Under the pieces are notes generated by a model. The model did not search any database. It was not told the origin of the DNA and saw only the letters and a list, made by a program, of their open reading frames with translations. Shown piece by piece: positions 33,645-45,194 of a stretch of DNA of 64,000 nt. The stretch covers positions 13,153,001 through 13,217,000 of the forward strand of contig NC_066280.1 of assembly GCF_905404315.1 (NCBI RefSeq), written 5' to 3'. Positions within the stretch are counted from its first letter, which is position 1. Each line of letters opens with the position of its first letter. The position numbers and the translations under genes are program-made. This DNA is from Leptidea sinapis (lineage: Eukaryota > Arthropoda > Insecta > Lepidoptera > Pieridae).

Positions 33645-35660
33645 ATGATCACCGCACGATATAATAGAATTATCGATCAACTCATGTATGTTGAGATATG
33701 GTTTAAAAAAAATGTCATATTTTTCTATTTCAAAATTAATATAATTAATATAAAAAATTAACCTAATTTACAATCTAGAAAACGAGAAATCTTAAAATTA
33801 TGTTATCATTACCTTAAAATTCACGATAAAAATGGGATATCGATTACTATTTAATCGATTAATGTGAATGAGTTTATACAATTCAACCTAAAACCACTTG
33901 CAACAGATGATTGATTCAATAAAAGTATCTAAAAAAAATACATTCGAATTAATATAACATAATGTCATTAGTTAAAAAAAAATTAAATATCAACTTAATA
34001 TTATAAAGAAATCGATCGAATTTTACAAAACCTCCTATAACTCAGCTTTCAGATTGCCGAAAATCCTCAAATTCTCAATGATGCTTTTTTATTTTATAAG
34101 CTATTTATTGACACTAATTTCATCCTTTTACATCTTGGCCCAATAATGTATGAAAGGGTATCCGTCTCCTTTGCAATTCAATTGGTATATTTGATTAATC
34201 TTGTCTTCAGGATTTTTAAACTTGACTTTATTTAACCATAGTTATTTATTTACAATACTTTGGATGTATTTGATCAACTCTGGTGATTTAGCCTAACTTT
34301 GGCATTGCTCTCGCCCTTTTCTTTCTGCTCATTTTCTGTTCAACTTTTCTGTTCTAGTCCATGTTTTACTGCCATGACTTTTATTTCGCCTTCGCACATT
34401 CTAATCGGTTTCTATCTTGTTTCATTTTTCTCTCATTCAATATACTTGACTATTTTTTCACCTACCAATTCCCCTTATTGTGTGTTGTATGAATATATAA
34501 AATCCTAACGCCGAGTTACGCAAGTGTTGAGCAAGAACTGAGGATGTGTGTCGTGATGGCGAGATGTGCAACAATCCTGACTCATCACGACTCTCGTGCC
34601 ACACGACAGTGTTTAGCTATCATTATATTTAATATTCAATGGTACTGTTTTGGTATTCCGTAACTTCAAACGTATCACTGTGATTGCCAAATTCGCTTGC
34701 ACTTTGTCATATGACAATAATTGAAAGAATGAATTGATTACAGATACACGTTTTTTTCATCTTTAAGGTTATTGTATCTATTAATCTAACGATCTTTTGC
34801 TCACGGCTTCTCATTTCATTAGAAGGTTCGTAAGGCTTTTAAACAGCCTTATCCTCGTACCAAGTTGAAGATTTACTTGTACCTGGAAATCTGTCAACAT
34901 AGCATGCATCCACTAGGTTTCCTCAGTTAACCAGGAGTATTCCAGATTTTTAATAACAGAAGTATAGCTCCTAAGCAAGTATTCATTGGCTTACAAACCA
35001 GTTGGTTGGTAGAAAAAGGGTTTTGACATTTCCTATTATAGTATCCAGTGATATCTTCTTCAGGTAGTCCTGTAGATTGGGTGTGCCATTTTCAAGACTT
35101 CTCTATTGATCTCCAATGATGACCCTGCGTGTACATTATTTGAAGGTACACTTCGTAGACGATTCAATGAGGTCCGTCTGTACTTACTGTATTACCTTCT
35201 ACCTCTTCCTTGTTTCATTGATAGTTTACTTGTGGGTAATACGTCATACCACCTTAGGTATTCGCAAAGACAAACGACGAATGCCTGTGTATGATGTGAA
35301 TCAGCTTTCCATTTTAAGCTTGGAACCATTCAACCCAGACGAAAAGACCGAAAAGAGTCTAACTCACACTGTGGACAGCTGATTTATATGATTTTATCGC
35401 TTCCAGAATAAAGAACAGAGGAGGTGAGGGTTAGGTGAATTCCTTTTTCTGTTGGAGTTGAAATATTTAACGTCTCTCCGTTGAGGCAGGCGTAATCAAG
35501 ATTCCCAGTGTTATGTTATATGGATAAAAAATCGTGTTTTACGTTTCGGCCCTAATATTAAAACACTTATATATTTTAGATTTCTGACGGGTCTGTTAAG
35601 GGGGGGAAAAGCTGTGAATGTAGTAAATTTTTTAAAATGAAATGTAATGTTCTATTACTA
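33645..35660. other. AT-rich, one doubtful small ORF
   Basis: Nothing confident. The ORF at 35116-35382 (88 codons, one hydrophobic segment, AATAAA 25 bases after its stop) is discussed as a finding but not called as a gene. Confidence 0.35.
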
Positions 35661-35663
35661 TAT

Positions 35664-35960
35664 ATCATCATCATCATCATTTCAGCCGGAAGACGTCCAC
35701 TGCTGGACAAAGCCTCCCTCAAAGATCGCCATAAAGATCGGTCCTGCACTGCCCTCATCCAACGTATTCCGGCAATCTTGACCAGATCGTCGGTCTATCT
35801 TGCCTACCAACACTACGTCTTCCAGTAAGTGGTCGCCCTTCGAGAACTTTACTGCCCCAACGGCCATCTGTTCGTCGAGCTATGTGCCCTGCCCACTGCC
35901 ACTTCAGTTTTACAACCATCCAGGCTATATCGGTGACTTTGGTTCTCCTACGGATCTTCT
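35664..35960 (-). mobile_element. RTE-1 3' end, antisense
   Basis: CATCATCATCATCATTTCAG at the left, then GAAGACGTCCACTGCTGGAC and TTGACCAGATCGTCGGTC. It contains the C-terminal codons and 3' UTR and is 5' truncated near 35960. Confidence 0.82.
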
Positions 35961-36588
35961 TATTTTAATGAGGCGAATTATATAGACAATTATATACATT
36001 TATATTAAGGCACACATAATAAACTAATCCAACATTTAGCGTTAGCAAAAAGGTTCGTATGACGGTAGTTGTAGGCCGCTAAGTGCATACTCGCAGCAAT
36101 GCTATCTTGTGGTCGCATATCTATTACACATCGTGGACGCAAATGGAATCCACTTCCGCGGTTCCCGACCGCTCGGGATGCAGCTACATAATTGCAGTGC
36201 TTGGATGCATGTGGCTAAGTTTGGATTGTGCATTGTAATTCTATCTATATATCTTATTGGAATTTATTGAATGCCTATCATTTCAAATGATGTACTTTTA
36301 ATATATTTATTTGCGAACTTTGAATTGCTGATATTTTAAGCATCTTTAGATAGTTCTCTTCGGTCGTATTGTTTCTCACAATTAAGTTAAGTCTTTGCAT
36401 AAAATTTATAGGTGTACGATTCTATGATACTGCAAGAACTCTGAGATCTGAGAGCGTAATTAGACTTTACTCAGACTTTGCTTACGAAATACTTGGCTCA
36501 GTTTAAGCTTAGCGTTGTCTTTGATTACGTTTTTATAGTCAATTGACATATGAAATTATGCTGATCTTAAAGCTAAGACAGCCTAATG
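35960..36588. other. no gene recognised
   Basis: 36060-36220 is less AT-rich (CTTCCGCGGTTCCCGACCGC) and matches no repeat here. The rest is AT-rich. Confidence 0.35.
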
Positions 36589-36822
36589 CAAAACTGCCCT
36601 GCCCATCACAACGCAGTGCCGCTCAGGATTCTCGAAAAACGAAAAATTCTGAGCGGCACTACAATTGCGCTCGTCAACTTGAGACATAACATGTTAAGTC
36701 ACAATTGCCCAGTAATTTCACTAGCTACGACGCCGTTCAGACCGAAACACAAGCATGAGCTTACACATTATTGCTTCATGGCAGAAAATGCCGGCATCCT
36801 GTGCAAAAGAGCCTCCCACTGT
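36588..36822 (-). mobile_element. SINE-A copy 10, tail-truncated
   Basis: From CTGCCCTGCCCATCACAAC to GAGCCTCCCACTG. The 3' tail is missing and there is a deletion after GCTTCATGGCAGAAA. Confidence 0.82.
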
Positions 36823-37154
36823 TCCGCACGTGACCGTTTACGTGATCCATATGCTCATTCAGTCGTTCTCCAATCATTTATTCACACCATAAACTGGATT
36901 TTTATTATGAACTTATGAAGCACAGGCAAAAGGTTATAAATTACCCATTGTTAGTCCGCACTAACGATAGATAACCCACAGAGCACAACATAATGTTCGC
37001 GCCGTGTAGATTGAGTTCTACAGTCGCGAGCAAAAGTTTGGAATCACTTACGTCGTTAGTCCTTCACTTAATCCGGGATAGCTTCTAAAATACTGGCTTG
37101 ATTTTAATGAATTCAGTTTAAGTTTAAAGCTAAGAGTTGAACGTTTATAAAAAT

Positions 37155-37620
37155 AATTACGTTTAAAAAAACCGACTTCGAAAACTAAAAATTTAATTTA
37201 AAATACCTCTTATGCAAACCTTTACCTTTAATATTATTATATATATATTATATTATTTTTAAACGTAGTTTTTTTATATTTTTTACGTTTTAGTGTCAGT
37301 TAATAATAATAATAATCAACCTGAATGAAAACTCCAAAGAAAAAGCCGTACACAGAAAACAATTATGTCATCCAGGTAGACGAAATTTTTTTATATAAAT
37401 GTTCATAAAATGAAAACTACTGGGCCAAACTATGTAAAATTTTTATGGGACCAAATGGCATCTATTACGCATCAAACAAAAATAAAAGAATTACATAAAT
37501 CGGATATAAAAAATATCGATCGAATTGATATTAAAAATTTATTTGGTAGGTAAGCAACATCGCGCGGAACCAACTACAAGTAAGTGATTCCAAACTTTTG
37601 CTCGCGACTGTATATAGGCT
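37155..37620 (+). repeat. dispersed repeat R4, copy 2, and downstream AT-rich repeat
   Basis: ACGTTTAAAAAAACCGACTT and AATACCTCTTATGCAAACCT match copy 1. Further on, GAATTACATAAATCGGATAT and ATCGATCGAATTGAT also occur near 29985-30050, where they lead to AACCTCCTCCTTTCTTGAAT. Probably one decayed element; boundaries uncertain. Confidence 0.4.
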
Positions 37621-37845
37621 TGCGATTCAGGTTAACGTTTTGCTATTGTGTAGACTTGTAGATCAAGCAACACGATAGGGAGAACAGTGAGGTTTATTGT
37701 AGAACTAAACGGCTAAATACAAAGTCGAGTGAAAAAGTCTTCAATTGTGACGTTGCAAAGGTACGAGATACGTGGATTTCCCACATCACTATCGTGATTA
37801 TTAATTGTAAATTAACGTGCATTAAACTATAATTTTAGATAAAAA

Positions 37846-38041
37846 GTAGCTGACCCGACAGACGTTGTTCTGTTCATAATAAAAAAAACTCCTGCGGGTG
37901 AAATTTCGTAAAATCCGTTCTTAGCTGACCTCTACTCGGTGAAAAGAATATTCCTACCAAATTTTAAGTATTTAGCTCTAATGATTCCAGAGATATCGTG
38001 ATGAGTGACTATATACGTGGAATCTTATATATATAGATTAT
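37846..38041 (-). mobile_element. Helitron-like fragment
   Basis: AGCTGACCCGACAGACGTTG gives the 3' hairpin, but the terminal CTAG has become CTAC on the minus strand. The body differs from the other copies after AAATCCGTTC. Confidence 0.6.
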
Positions 38042-38092
38042 GAGATTATGTAAAGGGATTTATGTAGTATTTTGGAAAGCTTATTATAGATT

Positions 38093-38407
38093 ACCAGTGG
38101 GAGGCTCCTCTGCACAGGATGCCGGCTAGATTATGGGTACCACATGGGTGCCTATTTCTGCCGTGAAGCAGTAGTAATGTGTAAGCATTATTGTGGTTTG
38201 GTCTGAAGGGCGCCATAGCAAGTGAAATTACTGGGAAAATTAGAGTTAACATGTTAGGTCTCAAGGTGACGAGCGCAATTGTAGTGCCTCTCGGAATTTT
38301 TGGGTTATTCAAGAATCTTGAGCGCCATTGCATTATAATGGGCAGTGCGTATCAATTACTATCAGCTGAACGTCCAACGTCTCGTCCCTTATTGTCATAA
38401 AAAAAAA
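38093..38407 (+). mobile_element. SINE-A copy 11, full length
   Basis: ACCAGTGGGAGGCTCCTCTG to GTCATAAAAAAAAA. Scattered substitutions, including in the hairpin arms (GTGCCTCTCGG and TTGAGCGCCAT). Confidence 0.88.
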
Positions 38408-38464
38408 TTCTATAAACATTGTTTGACTGTTCAAGTGTAAATTCAATTCGACGCTTTACAAGGT

Positions 38465-38535
38465 TTGCAAGGATCTTGTGATTCCTCTGTTGCTACAAGA
38501 GAGTAAGGGCTGCGGTAGTCACACACCATTAGGTG
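38465..38535 (+). mobile_element. LINE-A remnant, degenerate
   Basis: GATCTTGTGATTCCTCTGTT, GCTACAAGAGAGTAAGGGC and ACACCATTAGGTGA match the end of the LINE-A ORF and the start of its UTR. Both ends are lost. Confidence 0.55.
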
Positions 38536-38792
38536 ATGACGGGAGTGCCGGCAGAAGTGATAACTTGAACGTGGTGCATTTTTCAATGTTTTGGAATGGT
38601 CAGAGAATAATTACGCACGCATTCTTTTATTTACTGGTATACTATCATTTATGTGGTTAAATACAATATTCATTAATTGCGCTATCGTAGACAAAAATGA
38701 CTATTTATGGGACATATTTTTTTTTTAAATTCTCTCTCAGAAATATCAACTTTTATCCATAATTTCAACGACTGTTGAATTTATATTAATTA

Positions 38793-39071
38793 CTAGCTGA
38801 CCCGGCAAACGTTGTTTTGCCATATAAATTATTTTTAGAGTAAGACCATTTCTTGTACATTGCAACATTACTTTATTTTTCTAAAATAAAAGAATTTTTC
38901 TGAAATAAACGTAGCCTAAGTTACTCCTCATTACATCAGCTACCTGCCAATAAAAGTCCCGTTAAAATCAGTCCAGCCATTTCAGAGATTAGCCGGAACA
39001 AACAGACAGACAGACAAAAATTGTAAAAAATGCTATTTTGGTGTGTTCCAATTTTAGTTATATGTATAGAT
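38793..39071 (-). mobile_element. Helitron-like element, subfamily B
   Basis: CTAGCTGACCCGGCAAACGT at the left end, GTCCAGCCATTTCAGAGATT and CAGACAGACAGAC toward the other end. The minus strand ends in the GGCAAAACAACGTTTGCC hairpin and CTAG. Confidence 0.72.
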
Positions 39072-39426
39072 TACGAATTTTCGATCAGGTGACGTGGCCT
39101 GTCGCGAGTTTAACATTTTATACCCATCCCAAGAAAAGTGCTCAACGCCGCTAAAGAAGATTTCACTTAAAAAAATCATCATTACAACTTTAAAATTTAA
39201 TTAAATTGTTCTTCATACTTGGCACTTTTCTCTATACTTAACTAAGGTGTGGGTTTTGAGCAATAACACGCTGGGAGTCCTTAAAAATCTGCATTGAATT
39301 ACCTCTGTTGATTGATCAACAGGTGATTAAGCTCATTAGTCCCCTTCCATCTTCGCTTTCATAATATAATTGCCTTAAATAATAATTTATTATCGCTACA
39401 ATAATTATTTATTCTTATTATTCTAG

Positions 39427-41282
39427 CTAGCGGCGGTAATGACGCTGCGCCTCAGTCAGAGCTAGAACCAATAAGCGACGTCCAAACAGAGCCAAGATAT
39501 GCAGACAGACAACCACGAGCTATGTACTTTACCAAAACACCACTTGTAACGACTCGAGCCCCAGATGACGTAACTAAAGAAACTGTCACTAAAAATATCG
39601 AAAAGGTATCAAATGCTTCAGTAAATGCCACAGATGTACAAATACAGTGGACCCCAGTTAACACCACAGATAATACAACTCCGACAGAAAATATATCTGT
39701 AGAGACATTTACAAATGTAACAGAGTCAAGTAATACAACGTATTCGAGAAGACGAAATCTAACAAGACCGGACCCAGACTACGTAAAGGAAGACGCGATA
39801 GAAGGACTATCAGAGAGTAGAATAGTGACTGAAAAGCCGTTGTCCCTCGAGACGACATTCCTTCAAACCAGAATACCGCCTAATATAGAATCTTCTAGAC
39901 GTATTATAGATCGGAATGAAGGCGGAATGGACACGGGTGCGATTGCTGGCATATCATTTGCAGCATTAGTGATAGCTGCACTTGCTGGTAGTACGGCCTT
40001 CGTTTTGTACAGAAGGCGATATTTGAATAAACCCCAGACATTGAATGATAAATGTTCTAATCCTGATTCAAGTGGATATTTAGATGATAGTACTATTAGG
40101 GTAAGTGTTGTTTTAATTTTTTTTTATGGGAAAGGAGGACAAGCGATCGTACGGATCAACTTATATACACTCTTGCAACACCAGAAGAATCACAAGAGCG
40201 TTGCTGGCCTTTAAGGAAGGTGTACGCGCTTTTTTGGAAGGTACCCCATGTCGTATCGTTCTGGAACACCGCAGAAAGAAGCTCATTCCACAGCTTTGTA
40301 GTACGTGGAAGAAAGCACACTGTGGAGGACTGCCACACATCCAAATGGTGGAGATGATATCTTCATTTGTGGCGTGTCGTGCGAAGGTGGAATTCGTCGG
40401 CAGGAATCAGGTTAAATGATAAATGCGGTAGAAGACACACAATGAAGCGACGTCTCTACGCAACGCCAAGTGATCCAGCCGTTCACAGAGCACTGGGTCC
40501 CCGACAATTCGCTGCTCTGCGTTGCACCCGGTCAAATGGATCAAGCTATATTATATATGACTATAGATAAAAGTTGTATATATCCCGAGCTTCTGATAAC
40601 TAGATGTTAGCACTGGTGAATACTTCAATGTCTGAATAAAATTATTTAAACTTGTTCAACTCAGTTTATTCAATTATTGGTCCGATCCAATGATCTCCAA
40701 AGTAAAATCCAAACTTAATATACTAACAATGAGTAGGGCACTGTTAGCCAATTAAACCATCACCGAGGCAATAAATAACGTTAAAGTGCCTATATTTTTT
40801 ATGTAAATAAGGGCCGAGATGAGCAGGACGGTCAGCTGATGAGAATTTTTACGCCTTGCCCATTACAACGCAATGCCGCTCAGGATTCTTGAAAAGTCCC
40901 AAAAATTTCTGAGCGTCACTACAATTACGCTCGTCATCTTGAGACATCAGATATTAAGTCTCATTTGCCCAGTAATTTTACTAGCTACAGCTCCCTTCAG
41001 ACCGAAACGAAAAAAGAAATAGGTGCCGTTGTGGTACCCATAATTTAGCCGGCATCCTGTGCAAAGGAGCCTCCCACGGGTATTATACTTGACTCAGTAA
41101 AGATAAATAAAACTCAATAATACTGTCCATTTGCCTAAGAATAAGAACTAATTAAATTGAAAATGTTTCAGGACAATTCAGAAGAGATGTACAGTTTGGA
41201 TAACGACTCGTTCCTGAACTCTCTAGAAGCCATGACTATACAGAACTATTGGACGGATACAGTGAAGCACACTAAGCTATAG
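39427..41282 (+). CDS. 3' coding exons of a glycosylated single-pass membrane protein (identity unknown)
   Basis: Two coding exons are visible. The first, 39427-40100, follows a TTATTATTCTAG acceptor and ends at a GTAAGT donor. The second, 41172-41282, follows a TTTCAG acceptor and ends in TAG. The first exon starts with the last two bases of a codon, so the protein continues upstream. Its 224 residues hold a Thr/Ser-rich extracellular part with eight N-x-S/T sequons, then a hydrophobic helix at about 39936-40010 (GAIAGISFAALVIAALAG and on), then a basic stop-transfer RRRY. The cytoplasmic tail of about 66 residues finishes in the second exon with Asp/Ser/Tyr-rich sequence (EEMYSLDND) and ends VKHTKL. 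This is the layout of a type I surface protein. I do not recognise the family and see no ligand-binding domain in these exons. The intron 40101-41171 holds a LINE-A and a SINE-A copy, both antisense. Reading through the donor gives a longer ORF, but that is intron sequence. Upstream exons were not found. Confidence 0.82.
40118..40548 (-). mobile_element. LINE-A copy in the membrane-protein intron, antisense
   Basis: The poly(T) at 40118 begins 18 bases after the exon donor. The minus strand then reads the LINE-A 3' UTR and RT C-terminus up to the codons for CNAEQ. It is frameshifted in several places. It sits wholly inside the intron and is spliced out if the gene is expressed. Confidence 0.85.
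40795..41078 (-). mobile_element. SINE-A copy 12 in the membrane-protein intron, antisense
   Basis: TTTTTATGTAAATAAGGGCC at the left through GAGCCTCCCACGGGT. About 30 bases in the middle (the CATTACTGCTTCACGG region) are missing. It ends 93 bases before the last exon. Confidence 0.87.
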
Positions 41283-42064
41283 ACTATCATGACGTGTTGG
41301 AATGTGTGCTCACTATGATTTACTATTATAATGTAGTATAAAGACGATTTAACGTAAATCTTATTTAAACTGTAATAAGTATATGTTAAGAGATTACTGT
41401 CGCGTGGCAAAAGGAATTTCGGGCATTGACCCCAAATTTTTGTATCTATATTTAAGTAAAATGAGCTAACAAAAATATTATGGACTTTGCCAATTGATGA
41501 TGGCAATTATAAGATTTCACATTAGATATTTAGACGTAATTATATACACATAAATAATTTTGTTATTTATGTATATACATATAACTTGAACATTTTATGT
41601 ATATTTTCCCAGTACAGTGAGTACATATTGACACTGTTAGGGGCAAACATTCCCGCTTTATATTAGGTGGTAGTAAATGTTCTGTCCCATTTGAAAAGTC
41701 GGCAATTAAAATCTCGCTATCGCTACTATGCTATCAAAGAGTTTTTTACTGCCAACTACATTATAAGTTCTGTAATGTCTGCCTAGTCTATGAAAAGAAC
41801 AGGTCAATGTACGCAATTCTTTATGCTGTGTGACCATACTTTACTATAAGTATCTAAGCATCACTTCTATAACCTTTGCTGTTTTTGTTGAATATTTTCA
41901 CACTGTTTTAACGGACCAATGATTTGTAATGATTAATTTTGAAGGAATACTTGTAGTATCTACTTACGTATTTCTTTATATCTTATTTATAAATTTTTTA
42001 TTTATTTATTTTTATGAAATGTTTCTATAAGAATACCTGAGGTAACCTTACCCGATCTTTTATG

Positions 42065-42070
42065 AATAAA
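42065..42070 (+). promoter_or_regulatory. candidate poly(A) signal of the membrane-protein gene
   Basis: An AATAAA lies about 780 bases after the TAG at 41282, in AT-rich sequence without recognised repeats. It is the first canonical hexamer I found downstream. It would give a 3' UTR of about 0.8 kb. Other AT-rich hexamers nearby could serve instead. Confidence 0.35.
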
Positions 42071-42685
42071 GACGGTAACGTGTACCAAAGTAGGTATATT
42101 ATTAATTAGTTTATATTGCTTGTTAAATATGGCTCTAATGATGATAATATAAATATATATATATCATACAACTATAAATGTAATATCGTTGTGTTTAAAC
42201 ATACTAAAGAATTTTACAAAAATTATAAGGAAATTAAAAAAAATGCAATAATATTTTTTTCAATGCTCTTGGTTAGTCGTATTTTTGTTATTTTATGAAT
42301 GAATTCTTTTGATTTGCCTCCGCCATCTTAACGATGTTGAATGCGCGAAAGTCCATTGACATACTACATACAATTAGACTCCCAATCGCCTATTAAAACA
42401 TCGTTAAAAAATGTCCGAGCGACGTTGTATATAGATAACATTCATTCAAATTAACACCTTGTTTGATTTTGTATGAAAATTGATGATATAATTATTTAGC
42501 AAAATGATTAAAAACGTTAAGTTAGATACATAATTTTGTTAATTTAAAAAGGCACTGACCTGAAATACTGCGCTCAAAATACGACGCTAGTAAGTTTGGA
42601 TATGCTGTTAATTGGACAGATTTTCACTGAACAATTTGTCATTGCGCGGCGTTGTATTCAAAGCGCGGTCGAAACACACTCAACG

Positions 42686-42720
42686 AAAACTCTGCTTAAT
42701 AGACACGTAGGCAGAGTTTT
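42686..42720. repeat. 10-bp perfect hairpin
   Basis: AAAACTCTGC (42686-42695) and GCAGAGTTTT (42711-42720) around a 15-base loop, in a GC-richer patch (42620-42830) downstream of the membrane-protein gene. Confidence 0.6.
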
Positions 42721-43062
42721 GGTTTCAGATGATTTTCAGCGTGATTGTGAGTTGTTTATTGTATGTCAGTGGCGAAAGTCGAGCATATTTAAAGTCTTTT
42801 GCAGAGGGGGCAGGGGCGACATGTGACAGATCTCACCCACCGTACCTTATTTGTTTATCGCGCACTGCAATATCAATGCTTGCTTAGATATACCTGTCGA
42901 TGAGTTTCGCTCACATTCTAGGCTTATTGCTTCGTATAAAGCGAAATGAATGTTTGGGAAAGTATTTAGTCTTGCCTCTAACTTTAGGATATGCTTCATA
43001 AAAACTTTTTCCCAACTGATACAAATATCTGTAAGATAAAGAATTTGTTATTGACTTCTGGT

Positions 43063-43326
43063 ATTAAATTTGAAAACAATCTTTATCAACGATGCGGGAC
43101 ACGAACCCGCGACCTCTAGCGTTCCGTGTGAGCGCTCATCCACTGAGCCAAGCGTTCGAGTGACGAATCGTTAATAAATCTTGTTTGTCTTGTTCAACTC
43201 TCAGGTTGTGGCTTCGTTGGGTCCTAATATGCAAGTATTGGGGTTATCAACTGGAAAGTAGATCCTGTAGATGGGAGCCTCAACCTGAGAGTATAAAAAG
43301 ACATACAAGATTGATCAACGATAATT
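43063..43326. mobile_element. TIR/tRNA-like element with the best tRNA module
   Basis: The left end TTTGAAAACAATCTTTATCA resembles the family terminus. The minus strand of 43085-43160 has A box TTGGCTCAGTGG and B box GGGTTCGTGTCCCGC at tRNA-like spacing, with a D-arm GCTCAGTGGATGAGC. A second inverted repeat pairs 43164-43212 with about 43270-43326 (TCTTGTxTGTC, CTCAGGTTG). The right terminus differs from the other copies. Confidence 0.65.
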
Positions 43327-43426
43327 AATCTGTAATATATTGTAGTGTATAAAACTAATCTTCGATATCTACCAATCGTGTGTAAGTTATCTTTGTTTGA
43401 GAGAAATATTTAATTATATACAATTA

Positions 43427-43797
43427 CTAGCTGTCCCGACAGACGTTGTCCTGTAGGTAATAAAAAAAATACTGTTTTATAGGAATTTGCCAATAATGTT
43501 TCAAAACGTCAAGAATTATTTCGTAAAATATGCTCCCTGTTGTTACAATGAAATTGTTTCACAGTGGAACTGTCAAACCGTGCGTCACTAAATTCTCTCA
43601 TAGAAAATATGTCCATATAAAACGAATATTGGAAATAAAAATAATTATAGGTCCCAAATCGAAATAAAAAGTATCCTATCTGTCAAGTTGGAGTAAACTG
43701 CACTCCATGAAGCAATCCCCATTGAAATTCGTTCATTAGTTTAGGAGTCCATCGCGGACAAACAACGTGTCACGTAATTTATATATATTAAGATTAT
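43427..43797 (-). mobile_element. Helitron-like element, subfamily A
   Basis: CTAGCTGTCCCGACAGACG at the left (3' end on the minus strand) and CAAACAACGTGTCACGTAAT at the right. It is the most complete subfamily A copy here (about 370 bp). Confidence 0.7.
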
Positions 43798-45194
43798 ATT
43801 AATCGGCGGATATTAGTATAGTTAATGATCTCAGTATTAAGATGGTTATGTTCACAGTTATTGTATTATAGCTTTAATGTATTCTGGGTTGTTTATAACA
43901 TATTTTATAAGTTTTTGATATATTTTATTTTCATTGGGTCTTAGGCACTGATTATTTTTAATATTATATATTATTGTAACATCAGTGCATATATGATATT
44001 TGCTTGAACGAGATCCATTATTTGTTTTTGTATTTTAACATTTTTTTTAAAGTGAGAATATATAAAATCAGTCAATCTATGAACTTATTTTGATTTAAAA
44101 ACAAATTCTTATTAATAAATACAGTTTAGTCCATGTAAGAACGTTTCGAGTACAAACTTAAAACGTGGGACATGCGGGGTACGGGGCGACTGTTCCTATC
44201 CGTTCATTGGTTAATTATCATGGTACGATTCAATAACGTGTTCTGATTGGCGCATTTATGTTGGTGTGCGTGTGCTCACATAGCTATGAAGAGCATAGCT
44301 ATAGAAGCAACGCGGCTTATTATTGGTCGTCAGTTTTTTGGATGAGCGGCGTGAACTAAAACATAATATTACTGTTACGTTTTATTTGTAGACTACATTC
44401 TTTCTAAACTACACTTTTGTGTTAAATAGGTACCATACGGGGCTTGGACATAAAAACAGGCGCATTTTGTTTTTGAACCTAAAATGTGCGCTGGGGCATC
44501 TTATTTTTGAGTGTTGAATGAGGATGAGCCGTCACGCTCGCCTTGTAACGCTAAAAGTCTACTAAGAGGGACTAGCTTGGCGAGCATAGGTTTATTTCGT
44601 ATTATGAACCTCGCCCTCGAACAGTTTTCAGTTTTGTCTTGTTTTCTTAAGCTCATACGTTTTTTTTTTGTTGAATGACGGAAAAAGAGTTACTTGTATC
44701 GTACCAATATTGACCATTGAAAATACCAAAAAATATAAATTTAAAAAACATAATAATTTACATTATAATATATGCTCGTCTCTGCAGCATCCTTGCTGCG
44801 GCCTCTGCTTATTAAAAATCAGACACGAGACATTTATTTATTTTTTACAAATTAACTCCTACATGTTCTCGTAAATGAAATCAATATTACCGATTTCGGT
44901 CTGAGAAAGCATAAATGGCACAACCCGTACCATATGTTTTAAAGCTTTTACCATCGGAATGTATCGAAAAAATCTTCGTTTTTATATCATTTCAAATTCA
45001 AAGTGTATTTTGCATAATTTAGAACCATTATAATATTTACTACGTCATTGTTGACGATGGAATAATATTCTTATCATGTGTATATAATTTTGTTTGTTGT
45101 TTTAATTTGCCATTTGTCCGTCCATACGTTTACCTATGTTGCATTTATGTTGTTGTATTATTATTTAAATTATATGTCATCTGATATATACGTT

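Larger units (their letters stand above)
42071..45190. other. intergenic, mostly AT-rich
   Basis: Holds the hairpin at 42686, the tRNA-like TIR element and a Helitron. 44140-44640 is less AT-rich with short inverted words (CATAGCTATGAAGAGCATAG) and no ORF of note. No further gene recognised. Confidence 0.4.

Noticed and set aside
39522..40214. 230-codon continuous ORF as a complete protein
   Set aside because: It starts inside an exon that is open further upstream and reads through a good GTAAGT donor at 40101 into LINE-A sequence. The exon model with the final exon at 41172 explains it better.
43085..43160. A tRNA gene
   Set aside because: The anticodon stem pairs poorly, no acceptor stem is convincing, and the same module recurs within terminal inverted repeats elsewhere.
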